A DNA stretch of 64,000 nt. It comes from CAVVDT01 sp963747005. GTDB lineage: Bacteria; Pseudomonadota; Alphaproteobacteria; Rhizobiales; Aestuariivirgaceae. This document shows positions 52,938 to 62,006 of this stretch, one piece after another. Numbering within the stretch: the first letter of the stretch is position 1; the number at the start of each line of letters is the position of its first letter. The stretch is from positions 1 through 64,000 of the forward strand of contig CAVVDT010000016.1 of NCBI GenBank assembly GCA_963747005.1. Reading direction: 5' to 3'. A program made the position numbers and the translations under genes. The notes below the pieces were generated by a model. The model ran no database searches. It was given only the letters and a program-made list of their open reading frames with translations, and had not been told where the DNA came from.

Positions 52938-54119
52938 ATGCCGATGCCAAGAGCCCGCGCTCCGAAACCTTCAGCGACAGCAAAGGACGATGCCACGCCA
53001 CTGGTTGTCGTGACGCTGGACGGCGGCACGCTGCCCGACACGCTGCAGGTACTGGCCGCCGCCGCCGAGCCGGCCCTGCACCTGGTGGCCCTGACCGATA
53101 TCGAGGAGGGCCTGGAGACCCGGCCGGGCGAACCTCTGCTGGTTGTGTTGTCCGCGCCAGCCAAGAGCCTCCTGTCGGCGCTGCAGGCCGGAACGACGCC
53201 ATCGCTCGCCCTGGCCCATTGGAAGCATCAGGCCGAGACGCATCTTGCCGCCTTGCGCAAGGCGCGCCGCCGCATCATCGCCCTTGATCGAGACGCGCTA
53301 TCGGCTGGTCCTCAGGGCTTTGCAAAAATCTTCGCAGCGCGGTTGGATGCCGACTTCAGCGCGGCCGATTTCGCTGGCGCCGAGGCGCCGGTTGCAACTG
53401 AGCCCGCGGCCCTGGCCCTCATGGCGGTCTTGCTGTTGGAAAGCGATCCTCACGCCCGTGCCCTGGCCGACGAATTGGAGGCCACGCTGGTCTGCCCTCC
53501 CGCCCCGCCCGTGGTCCGTGCAGAGGAAATCGACCGGGCCTTTGCCGCCCACCAGGCGCAGACGGTCGCGCTGGCCACGGTGGAGACCGAGCGCGATCTG
53601 CTGCGTGAGGATCTGGCGCAGATGCAGGAACAACTCGAGCGCAGCGTGATGGAACTGCGGCTCAACCACGCCGCGAAAGAAGCCGTGGAACGACAGGCAT
53701 CGACGCTGGATGCAAAACGGCTGTTGCGGGAATCCGTGCTTGCCGCGGCGATCCTGAAGTATGCGGCGGTGGCCGAGGAGCGGGTAGCGGAGATCGCCGC
53801 CCAGAAGGCCGTGGCCCATACTGCGGCCACGACCCATGCCGAGGACATCGCCGCATTGAAAGCCGAGACGCAGGCCACGGCCCGAACCCTTGGCAAGGAG
53901 ATCGCAGCGCTGAAGGCCCAGGCGCAAGCCACAGCCAAGGCCCATGCCAAAGAGGTTTCGGCGCTGCAGCATGAGTTGAAGGTCCAGGCGCAAGCGAAGG
54001 ATGCCGTCGGGACCAGGCTGGACCAGGCCCGCGTCGAACTGGAGGCTGTCTATGCCTCACCCTCGTGGAAGGTCACGAGCCCGATGCGCACTCTGCGCCG
54101 CGGCCTCGGCAAGCGCTGA
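52938..54119 (+). CDS. Coiled-coil protein of the glycan locus (393 aa)
   Basis: The start is 52938 or 52944 (MPMPRARAPKPS); AGGA lies just before. Residues ~20-180 look like a globular alpha/beta domain (PLVVVTLDGGTLPDTLQVLA, PLLVVLSAPAKSLLSALQAG). Residues ~190-370 form a long Ala/Glu/Lys-rich coiled coil, with short repeats around IAALKAETQATARTLGKE and IAALKAQAQATAKAHAKE. The tail reads SPSWKVTSPMRTLRRGLGK, a form of the 'S.SW..T.PLR' tag found at the ends of many glycosyltransferases and glycan-linked coiled-coil proteins. There is no signal peptide. It may be a scaffold or chain-length factor for a surface polymer, by inference only. Confidence 0.65.
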   Translation: MPMPRARAPKPSATAKDDATPLVVVTLDGGTLPDTLQVLAAAAEPALHLVALTDIEEGLETRPGEPLLVVLSAPAKSLLSALQAGTTPSLALAHWKHQAETHLAALRKARRRIIALDRDALSAGPQGFAKIFAARLDADFSAADFAGAEAPVATEPAALALMAVLLLESDPHARALADELEATLVCPPAPPVVRAEEIDRAFAAHQAQTVALATVETERDLLREDLAQMQEQLERSVMELRLNHAAKEAVERQASTLDAKRLLRESVLAAAILKYAAVAEERVAEIAAQKAVAHTAATTHAEDIAALKAETQATARTLGKEIAALKAQAQATAKAHAKEVSALQHELKVQAQAKDAVGTRLDQARVELEAVYASPSWKVTSPMRTLRRGLGKR

Positions 54120-54130
54120 CCGATACCCGC

Positions 54131-55019
54131 ATGCCGCAGACCCCGGCAATTCTTCCTCACAGGCCACGCCTGTTCATCGATGCTCAGCACGGGCTTTGCA
54201 ACCGCCTGCGGGCCATGGCCTCAGCCGCCTCCATCGCGACCCGAACCGGGCGCGAACTGGTGGTCATCTGGCGGCCCGATCACCATTGCGACGCGCGGAT
54301 ATCGGATCTCCTGGCCTATGACCGGCCGGTCATCGAAGATGACAGCGCCGAGCTGTGCCGGCGGCAGGCCGCGGTTGTCTACAACTACATGGAGATCGAG
54401 CCTGGCTCATGTTTCAACGGCCCGATCCTGCCTGACGCCGACCAGTTTGCGGGGCGGGACGTCTATATCCGCTCGGCCTACACGCTGAACAGCCCGCACC
54501 GGCACTATGCCGACGAGCAGGCCTTTCTGCGCACCCTGGTGCCTTGCGATCCGGTGTTGGCGCTCATCGCCGGCGTGCGCCACCCCAACCGGGTGGCCGC
54601 CCATGTGCGCATGGGCACAGGGCCCGCCCATGATCACCTGAGCCATGAGTTTCCCGACAACTGGCCCGCCCACCGCCACGCCGAGATCGTTGCCTGGCGA
54701 GAGAAAAGCCATGCGCGCCATTTCATGGCCCAGACTCGACCAGCTGATCGCCGCGGGCCGGGCCGAGACGATCTTTCTGGCTGCCGATCTGCCGGAAACC
54801 TATGCACAGTTCGCTGAGCGCTATGGCGACCGGCTGGCCTGGCTGCCGCGTGACCAGTTCGACCGTTCGGCCCGCCAACTGCAATACGCGCTGGCCGACC
54901 TTCTGTTGCTGACCGCAGCCGATCTGCTCCTGGCCAGCACCTGGAGCTCGTTCTCAGAGGTCGCACAGCGGCTGGCCCGCCCGGGCCGGCCCATCAATCA
55001 CAGCGGCCGTGATTTTTGA
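54131..55019 (+). CDS. Fucosyltransferase-like protein (NodZ/O-fucosyltransferase superfamily), one frameshift
   Basis: The start at 54131 (MPQTPAILPHRPRLF) lies 12 bases after the coiled-coil gene. The N-terminal FIDAQHGLCNRLRAMASAAS, RTGRELVVIWRPDHHCDAR and the C-terminal LASTWSSFSEVAQRLA are landmarks of GDP-fucose-using transferases of this superfamily. The frame breaks at a CCC run (54729-54731): HFMAQTRPADRR should read HFMARLDQLIAAGRAETIFL, which continues in the second frame to 55019. One extra C accounts for this. Rejoined it is ~295 residues. The donor could be GDP-fucose or another GDP-sugar from the GDP-mannose supply. Confidence 0.7.
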
Positions 55020-55127
55020 ACCGCTTGCCGAAGCACTGCCGGCGGAGCCACCGGCGGGCGCATTGCAAATGCGCACGGGATATGGCCTAACTCGCACCCG
55101 GCAACCCGCCCGCCCTTCACCTTTTGG

Positions 55128-56882
55128 ATGAAAGACATGGTTGTTCAAACACATACCACCCCTGCGGCCAGCCTGATCATCATCGGTCCGCCCGCTGCCG
55201 ACGCGCTCGAAGCGCTGTTGGCAGAACCTCTAGATAAGGTGGTCCTGGTCGAGCCCGACCCCGAGCGGGCCGCCCTTATCGAGGCTCGCTTCGGCGATCG
55301 GCCCGGCCTGGTCGTGATCGTGGCTGCGGTGGCAGGCGAGCCGGGTCGGGCGGAACTGACCGAGTTCAACTTCCCCGGTCTGCGCAGCCTGCATGCCCCG
55401 GCACCGGCCATGCAGGCACTGCTGCCCGGTCTGCGCATCCGGGCCCGCCACACAGTCGACGTGATCACCCCTGCCGAACTGTTTGAACGGACCGGCGAAC
55501 TGCCGCGCCCGGCGAATCTTCGCATCGATACCCCTGGATCCGAATACGCCATTCTGCAGGGCCTTCAGGAGGCCGGGGCGTTGGAGCGGTTCGATCGAGT
55601 GCAGGTGCGCTGCGAGACCGAGCCGATGTTCGAAGGGGCCAGGGACAGTGGGGCGGTGCAGGCCTGGATGCAATCCCAGGGCTTTGCGCCGGCCGGCGTA
55701 GACGAGAACGATCCTGACTGGCCTGAACTGTCGTTTCGCACCGACCCGGCCGTCCGCGACCTGATTGCTGCCCGACGGAAGCTTTCCGAGCTGCAGGCAA
55801 AGCTGAAGCAGGCGGGCGCCGAACTGGAAGAAGAGCACGCAAAGCTGGCGGTGCGTGACAAGGAACTCGCCGAGGCGCAAGAAGCGGCCGGGGTCAGCGC
55901 CAAGCGGATCGTCGAGATGGAGAGCGAAGCGGCTTCCACGCAGATGCAGCTTTCCAAGCTGGAGGCACAGTTGAAGCAGGCGAGCGCCCGGCTGGACGAC
56001 AGGGACACAGAGCTGGCGGCACGTGCCAAGCAACTTGCCGAGGCGCAAGAAGCGGCCGGGGTCAGCGCCAAGCGCATCGTCGAACTGGAAGGCGCGGCGG
56101 CCTCCGACAAGACGCAGATTTCGACGCTGGAGGCACAGTTGAAGCAGGCGAGCGCCCGGCTTGACGACAGGGACACAGAGCTGGCGGCACGTGCCAAGCA
56201 ACTCGCCGAGGCGCAAGAAGCGGCCGGGGTCAGCGCCAAGCGGATCGTCGAGATGGAGAGCGAAGCGGCTTCCACGCAGATGCAGCTTTCCAAGCTGGAG
56301 GCACAGTTGAAGCAGGCGAGCGCCCGGCTTGACGACAGGGACACAGAGCTGGCGGCACGTGCCAAGCAACTTGCAGAGGCGCAAGAAGCGGCCGGGGTCA
56401 GCGCCAAGCGGATCGTCGAACTGCAAAGCGCTGCGGCCTCCGACAAGACGCAGCTTTCGACGCTGGAGGCACAGTTGAAGCAGGCGAACGCCCGGCTGGA
56501 AGACAAGGACACAGCGCTGGCGGCACGTGGCAAGTCGATTGCCGAGGCGCAGCGGGAGACCGCACAGGCGACACAGCAGGCTGATGCCGCTCAGGCGGAT
56601 TTGGCAGTCGCGCTGCGCATGCAGGCGCTGGCGCAGTCGGATCTGCGGGACCTGCAGGAGCGTTATCGCGCCTGCGAACAGACCCGTGCGACCCAGGCCG
56701 ATCTGCTTCAGAAGCTGACACCACGCCTTCAGCAGGCCGCACAGCAGTTGCAGCAACTGGCCTTGGCGGAGGACATGAGCGGGCAGAAGACACTGGCGGC
56801 GCACAAGCCCAAATCCAAGGGCAAATCGAAATCCAAGTCCAAGCGGGCCAACTCCGGCAAAAAGCGTCGGGACAGGAGATAG
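55128..56882 (+). CDS. FkbM-like methyltransferase domain fused to a tandem-repeat coiled coil (584 aa)
   Basis: Starts at 55128 or 55137. Residues ~1-210 resemble a SAM methyltransferase of the FkbM type: LIIIGPPAADALEALL, VVLVEPDPERAALIEARFGD, RPANLRIDTPGSEYAILQGL and RFDRVQVRCETEPMFEG. From residue ~215 a coiled coil takes over. It contains four tandem 56-residue (8-heptad) units around LAEAQEAAGVSAKRIVE, in which units 1 and 3 and units 2 and 4 are nearly identical. A fifth degenerate unit and a Lys/Arg/Ser-rich tail (KSKGKSKSKSKRANSGKKRR) follow. There is no signal peptide or membrane helix. The sulfotransferase gene follows after 6 bases. It is probably glycan-related. Whether the methyltransferase is active is unclear. 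Confidence 0.72.
   Translation: MKDMVVQTHTTPAASLIIIGPPAADALEALLAEPLDKVVLVEPDPERAALIEARFGDRPGLVVIVAAVAGEPGRAELTEFNFPGLRSLHAPAPAMQALLPGLRIRARHTVDVITPAELFERTGELPRPANLRIDTPGSEYAILQGLQEAGALERFDRVQVRCETEPMFEGARDSGAVQAWMQSQGFAPAGVDENDPDWPELSFRTDPAVRDLIAARRKLSELQAKLKQAGAELEEEHAKLAVRDKELAEAQEAAGVSAKRIVEMESEAASTQMQLSKLEAQLKQASARLDDRDTELAARAKQLAEAQEAAGVSAKRIVELEGAAASDKTQISTLEAQLKQASARLDDRDTELAARAKQLAEAQEAAGVSAKRIVEMESEAASTQMQLSKLEAQLKQASARLDDRDTELAARAKQLAEAQEAAGVSAKRIVELQSAAASDKTQLSTLEAQLKQANARLEDKDTALAARGKSIAEAQRETAQATQQADAAQADLAVALRMQALAQSDLRDLQERYRACEQTRATQADLLQKLTPRLQQAAQQLQQLALAEDMSGQKTLAAHKPKSKGKSKSKSKRANSGKKRRDRR
55866..56537 (+). repeat. Four tandem 168-bp coding repeats (336-bp higher-order period)
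   Basis: CTCGCCGAGGCGCAAGAAGC or its close variant recurs at 55866, 56034, 56202 and 56370. Units 1 and 3 share EMESEAASTQMQLSKLEAQL; units 2 and 4 share AAASDKTQ. The DNA is almost identical between them, so the array is recent and probably length-variable. Confidence 0.92.
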
Positions 56883-56888
56883 AGGCAG

Positions 56889-57827
56889 ATGGACTCACCG
56901 CCTTCCACCGACAGCCTGCGCCACAGTCTCGAAGACGCACTCGATCTGTTGAAGGATTATATCCCGGACCAGACGCTGCAGGCGCGGGTGCTCGAACCCC
57001 TGCCCAGCCTGCTGGAGCAATGCGAGGCGCTTTGCGCCCGGAACCCCGCGACCGAACCGGTGCGCACCATTCATCACATGGCCTGTACCGGCGGCACCCT
57101 GTTTGCCAAATGCCTCGCGGTCATGCCGAACGTCACCCTGCTCAGTGAGATCGACCCCTTGAGCACCATGATGCTGCCCAGGAGTGGCGACAGGCTGTTT
57201 GCGCCCACGGATATCATCTACGGCGCGCGCTCGGCGTTGCGCCCGGTCGACACGGCGACGGTTGAACGCGTCTTCACCGCTTCGGCTGAGGCGCTGCACC
57301 AGGCACTTTGCGAGACGGGGCAGCGCCTGGTGCTGCGCGACCATGCGCATTCCCAGTTCTGCACCGAGGTCGATTTCACGCAGCGTCCCACCTTGCGCGA
57401 AATGCTTTCGAGCCGTCAGCAGCCCTTGTCCGTCGTCACGGTGCGTCATCCGCTGGACTCCTTTTTGTCGCTGCGCCTCAACGGCTGGGATCAGTTCTCG
57501 CCCTTCACGCTGGAGGAATATGCCCGCCGCTACGCGGCCTTTCTGGCGCGCTATGACCGGGTGCGCCTGTGGCGCTACGAGGATTTCATCGAGGATCCGA
57601 ACGGCGTTCTGCAAGACATTTGCGCCGCGTTGAACCTGCCCTTCATGGCGCAGGCGGAAGATTTTCTGAGCATCGTCTCTCTGTCGGGCGACAGCGGACG
57701 AACGGCGAACCGGATCGGCCGCCGGTCGCGACACCAGGTGCCGGAAGAGATCCTCGATGCGATCGCCCACAGCACCGCCTATGCCGATCTGTGCACATCT
57801 CTGGGCTATGATCCGAAAGCCGGATGA
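56889..57827 (+). CDS. Sulfotransferase-like protein
   Basis: 312 residues; ATG preceded by GGAGATAGAGGCAG. The 5'-phosphosulfate-binding loop appears as HHMACTGGTLFAKCLAVMPN, and the 3'-phosphate region as VVTVRHPLDSFLSLRLNGWD. The end WRYEDFIEDPNGVLQDICAAL is typical of sulfotransferases. The N-terminal ~60 residues are helical. It would transfer sulfate from PAPS to a sugar or protein, probably in the glycan made by this locus. It is 6 bases downstream of the FkbM/coiled-coil gene, so an operon is likely. Confidence 0.75.
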   Translation: MDSPPSTDSLRHSLEDALDLLKDYIPDQTLQARVLEPLPSLLEQCEALCARNPATEPVRTIHHMACTGGTLFAKCLAVMPNVTLLSEIDPLSTMMLPRSGDRLFAPTDIIYGARSALRPVDTATVERVFTASAEALHQALCETGQRLVLRDHAHSQFCTEVDFTQRPTLREMLSSRQQPLSVVTVRHPLDSFLSLRLNGWDQFSPFTLEEYARRYAAFLARYDRVRLWRYEDFIEDPNGVLQDICAALNLPFMAQAEDFLSIVSLSGDSGRTANRIGRRSRHQVPEEILDAIAHSTAYADLCTSLGYDPKAG

Positions 57828-57956
57828 ATGGGCGCGCCGGGGCTTGCATGTGCCTTGCGCTCGGGTTACCACGGCAGCCGTTCTTGGCCGACCGGGCGAG
57901 ACAGCCGTCAGATGGTGCCAGGCGATTTCTTCTTGAGCCGCATGGAGTTGTGACAA

Positions 57957-58382
57957 TTGGGACAATCTTTTGTCATAACTCACGGCCTCTTGCTGAGGTT
58001 GTATGCGGACGCTGTAGATGGCGGCAGCGGCGATGAGATCGCCGCCCGCCTGGAACCGGTACGCGACGCTGTCCGCGCGGCCTGCTGCTCTGCCTCGCTG
58101 ATCGCCTATGAGCGCTATCTCGACCTCATCGCCCTGCGCCTTGCCGAACCCGGCCTGAAAGACCGGTTGACCCTTCTGAGCGGCCCGGCGTTTCAGACAG
58201 GCCTGCGAGCGGACCCCTCGCAACCCTTCAATCTGATCGGCGAAGCCCTTTGCCGCCTGCGCGAGGGAGATCGGCAACGGGCACGTCAACTGTTGCGCCG
58301 CCTGGCGGCATCACGTTATCCAGCACGCCGACAGGCGCAATTGCTTCTCGTCGGACCCTTGATGCAAGACCTGTCGACATGA
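57957..58382 (+). CDS. Hypothetical helical protein (141 aa)
   Basis: The start at 57957 (MGQSFVITHGLLLRLY) has no strong ribosome-binding site, and later starts are possible. It is Arg/Leu/Ala-rich and all-helical, with TPR-like segments (LCRLREGDRQRARQLLRRLA). Its stop overlaps the ATG of the following glycosyltransferase (ATGA at 58379-58382), so translation is probably coupled. The function is unknown. Confidence 0.5.
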   Translation: MGQSFVITHGLLLRLYADAVDGGSGDEIAARLEPVRDAVRAACCSASLIAYERYLDLIALRLAEPGLKDRLTLLSGPAFQTGLRADPSQPFNLIGEALCRLREGDRQRARQLLRRLAASRYPARRQAQLLLVGPLMQDLST

Positions 58383-60536
58383 TTGACCTCGTCGAAGAAT
58401 TCGAACGACACCTCGCCGCCCTGCCCGCCGGCGTGCGGCCCGTTGTCGTGACCGTGCGGGTCGGGCAGGAGGACAGCGCTGCCTGCACAGATCGCGCGGC
58501 TCGACGCGCTGGCCGAAGACGCCGGCAGGGCGGCACTGATCCTTTATGAAGGTGACGCCGAACGGTTGCGGCCCGCGCTTCGGGGCCGCAGCAATATCGC
58601 GCTTGGCGGGTTCCCGGGCAGGATCGGCGATCTGCGGTCGATGCTGCTGGCCGGCGGGGTAGCCGGACCCGACAGCATCGCCTTCGTCAGCGAATTATCT
58701 CGGTTGACGCCAGCGATCCTGGCTGAAGCGGACTGCGTGGTCAGCGGGCTGGGCGATGCCGAGGCCCCGGCGGGCGAACTCATGGGCTGCACCCTGGTGA
58801 CGTCGGTCTTCCGCTCGGATGCGTATCTTCAGGGCTTCATCAACAATTCGCTGGCGCTTGACGGCTATGGCAGCCTGATCGATCACATTTTCCTGGTGGC
58901 GAAAATGTCCGAGCTGGAATGCCGCCTGCTGAATGACCTGATGGCCGCCCACCCCAACGTGACGGTATTCTGGAACCGCACCGATCCGGGCCTTTATCCG
59001 TGCTGGAACCTCGGCATCCGCATGGCGCGGCGCACCTATGTCTCGAACGCCAATGTCGATGATCTGCGCGATCCGGCCCACGTGGTCAGCCTGATACGGG
59101 ATCTTGAACAGAACCCCGAGGTGCTGGTGGCCGCAACCGCACTCAACCCGTTCCACGACTATCCAGCCGACGGCAGCCTGCCCGATGACCGCCCCGGCTG
59201 GTACAGCGAACAGCCGGGACTGTTCACGATGTTCGACCTTGCGCACCTGCCAGGCGACGGGCCGCCCAGGCTCGAGCCCCACAACATGCCCCATTGCATG
59301 CCCGTCTGGCGCCGTTCGCTGCATGAGCGCTATGGCTGGTTCGACGAGCCCCGCTATGGTCCCTATGCCGACTGGGCCTTCTGGATGGCGGTCCTGCGCG
59401 ACGGCGCCTATGGCTGGATCGACCCCGAGCCGCTGGGTTTCTATTACGTCAATCCGGCCTCGCACAACCGCCGCGGCAACGAACTGGAGCGCCTGCACGG
59501 CGTCGTCGAGGACGAATTCATGGCGATGTTCCTCGCCAGGCGCGACGGCCGTCCTCTCCACGCCGGCCGCACCCTGCCCGATGTGCCGCGCAAGCTGAAG
59601 CTGACCGGGCGGAACCAGGCATTCGGCGAGCATCGCAACAGCTTCAGCCGGCTGATCGATGCCCTCCAGCCGCTGGCGCGGCAGGACGGCGAGGGGGTGC
59701 TGTTCCTGCCCTTCCTCGAACGCTATTTCGTCTGGGGCGAAAACCCGGGCGAGGCCGCCTCGGCCGCCCCGGCGCCGATCACCCGCGACTGGGTCGGCAT
59801 CCTGCATGACCCTTTCGACGCGCCCGACTGGTTCGACACCCGGGTCAGCCCCGAGACCTTCTTCGATACCGACCTGTGGCGTGCCTCGCGGCCCCATTGC
59901 CGCGGCATCATCGTGCTGGCGGGCGATCTCGGCACCGACCTGAGGACCTATGATCGCGACCTCGCCGTCCTGTCGGTGTTCCATCCGGTCGAGATGCAGG
60001 CCAGGATGTTCGACCCCGCCGCCTACCGGGCCCGCCCGCGCCTGGTGCAGGTGGGCGACTGGCTGCGCAAGCTGCAGGCCATTCACCGGCTCAAGGCACC
60101 GGGGCATGAACGCATCATGCTGCTCAAGGAAAAGACCCAGGGCTACCTGCAGGCCGAGATCGGTGCTTTTGGCGACCACCGCGACCCGGCCGTCGCCATG
60201 CGCCACATGGTGCCCAACGACGAATATGACCGCCTCCTGTCCAGTTCCGTCGTTCTGTGCCTGCTCTATGCCACCGCCGCCAACAACGTGGTCATCGAAT
60301 GCATCGCGCGCGCCACGCCGATCCTCATCAACCCGCTGGCGGCGGTGGTGGAATATCTCGGCCCCGACTACCCGCTTTACGCCTGCGATGAGGCAGAGGC
60401 CCGCTTGCTCCTGTCGCTGCCCGGACGGGTTGAAGAGGCGCACAGATACCTGCTGGCGCGGCGACTGGAGATCGACCTGAGCTATGAGGGCTTCGCTCGT
60501 AGTATCGCGGAATTGGAATTCTATAACCGGCTTTGA
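58379..60536 (+). CDS. Two-domain glycosyltransferase, one frameshift near the start
   Basis: ATG at 58379 (MIDLVEEFERHLAALPAGVR) overlaps the preceding gene by ATGA. The frame breaks near 58474-58481, and the second frame continues LPAQIARLDALAEDAGRAAL into the long frame annotated from 58566. Rejoined it is ~718 residues. The N-terminal half is GT2-like: LVTSVFRSDAYLQGFINNSL, FWNRTDPGLYPCWNLGIRMA and ARRTYVSNANVDDL (DxD-like site), then RYGPYADWAFWMAVLRDGAY. The C-terminal half, with FHPVEMQARMFDP and ATAANNVVIECIARATPILI, looks like a second GT domain (GT-B-like nucleotide-sugar site). It is probably the main polymer or side-chain transferase of the locus. Confidence 0.75.
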
Positions 60537-60540
60537 GGCG

Positions 60541-60705
60541 ATGGTGCACCTTGCGAAGCGACAACTGGAGGGTATGAGCTTCCGCACGCGCTTGACGATG
60601 CTACATAGCAACCCCCACCGACCAGTGTTCACCAAAGGGTTCGACCAAATGCAAGTGAACGATATTTACTCTACAATGATACTGATCGCTGAGAAGAAAC
60701 CATAA
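60541..60705 (+). pseudogene. Possible C-terminal remnant of a methyltransferase
   Basis: The open frame (54 codons from 60541) ends ...DIYSTMILIAEKKP, the kind of C-terminus seen in SAM-dependent methyltransferases. The rest is too short to place. It overlaps no other gene and has no own start signal. Composition shifts towards AT here. Confidence 0.3.
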
Positions 60706-60748
60706 TGATGTTGGCATATTCCCAAATGCTTTCCGTTTGGCACGCGGC

Positions 60749-61768
60749 ATGAGGACGTATCTTCATATAGGAACCGAAAAGACTGGCACTACCACAATAC
60801 AGGCTTTTCTATCGTCCAACCGTCGCGTCCTTCGTTCAAAGGGCGTTCTTGTGCCAGTGACGCCGGGTCGGTCCAATCATCGGCTGCTCCCGGCGATGGT
60901 CAACGAGCCGGAGTTCGTCGATGACCTGTTCCGAGAACGGGCTCTTCTCGATATTGGTGAACGTGAAAGGGCTAAGGCGAAGTGGCGCGAGGAATTTCGA
61001 TTAGAAATAAATTCTTCCGACCTGCCTTGCTGCATTCTGTCATCGGAACATTTGCAAAGCCGGCTCAGAACGCCGGCGGAGGTTACCCAGCTAAAAAGGC
61101 TACTCGATGACATCTTCGAGCAAGTAACGTTGGTGCTATATATTCGAGAGCCGGTCGCCACCGCTGTCTCTCTCTATTCGACCGCGGTCAAGTATGGAGC
61201 CTTGAATGCGGAACTTCCCGGCCCAAATGCCCCCTATTGTCGCCGAATCGTAAATCATGCCGAGACGATTCGTCTTTGGACTTCGGTGTTCGGCGAGCAA
61301 AACATACGAGTGCGGATATTTGCCGCCGATGCGTTTGCGGGCCGTGATCTCCTAGACGATTTTATCGAAGCCTGCGAACTTCCCGATGGCGAGTATCTGC
61401 GCCCTGCAATCGCGAATGAATCGCTTTCCGCTTTGGGGATTGCAATTATGCGCCGGGTCAACAAGCAAATAAGGCCCGTGAGCAAAGATGGCACCGCGAA
61501 CCGAAAGCGCGCTGGCATGGCAGAATTCTTCGCGAGACATTTTTCCGCTGGCCCCCGTTATGTTCCACCTCAAAAGATGGTCGACGCCTACAACGAGGCA
61601 TTCGAAGAATCGAACGAATGGGTGCGAAGCAAATTCTTTCCGGACAAGGCTGTCCTGTTTTGGCCCTACAGAACGCCACAGAGCAAAGGAAATCAACTCA
61701 GTGACGACGAAATGCAGTGTCTGGCCGATGCAATAGTAGAGCTCTGGAATCTGAAGACTACAACCTGA
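60749..61768 (+). CDS. Sulfotransferase-like protein
   Basis: Starts with ATG at 60749 (MRTYLHIGTEKTGTTTIQAF), or TTG at 60737. 339 residues. The P-loop-like 5'-PAPS site HIGTEKTGTTTIQAFLSSNR stands at the N-terminus. LVLYIREPVATAVSLYSTAV carries the 3'-phosphate Arg/Ser. The composition is AT-richer than the neighbouring glycosyltransferase, hinting at separate acquisition. It is the second sulfotransferase-like gene of the locus. Confidence 0.75.
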   Translation: MRTYLHIGTEKTGTTTIQAFLSSNRRVLRSKGVLVPVTPGRSNHRLLPAMVNEPEFVDDLFRERALLDIGERERAKAKWREEFRLEINSSDLPCCILSSEHLQSRLRTPAEVTQLKRLLDDIFEQVTLVLYIREPVATAVSLYSTAVKYGALNAELPGPNAPYCRRIVNHAETIRLWTSVFGEQNIRVRIFAADAFAGRDLLDDFIEACELPDGEYLRPAIANESLSALGIAIMRRVNKQIRPVSKDGTANRKRAGMAEFFARHFSAGPRYVPPQKMVDAYNEAFEESNEWVRSKFFPDKAVLFWPYRTPQSKGNQLSDDEMQCLADAIVELWNLKTTT

Positions 61769-62006
61769 GCGTGGATCACAATCGTTCCATCAGTTGGACC
61801 TTTATGAGCGATTTGCCCTATTCAATTGCCGACGAGGGAAGAGCAAACGATGTCAGCAGGCGCTCGTCGGTCTTGACGGGCAGGTTGGGTTGTCGCACGT
61901 AGGTGCGCTGCTGCACGCGATCGGCGCGTATCGGCAGTGCGGGACGAGCGACCACGAGGACATGCGGGGCCGGCTCGTCTCTTGTGGCATTTGATCGGAG
62001 TACGGG

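Noticed and set aside
55866..56537. Regularly spaced repeats as a possible CRISPR array
   Set aside because: The units are 168 bp, continuous and in frame within one gene. There are no spacers and no cas genes.
55230..56804. 524-codon minus-strand frame with Leu/Arg-rich repeats
   Set aside because: Its repetitive look only mirrors the coiled-coil tandem repeat of the plus-strand gene.
58695..60635. 646-codon open frame on the minus strand
   Set aside because: It is antisense to the two-domain glycosyltransferase and lacks recognisable domains; the plus-strand protein has conserved motifs.
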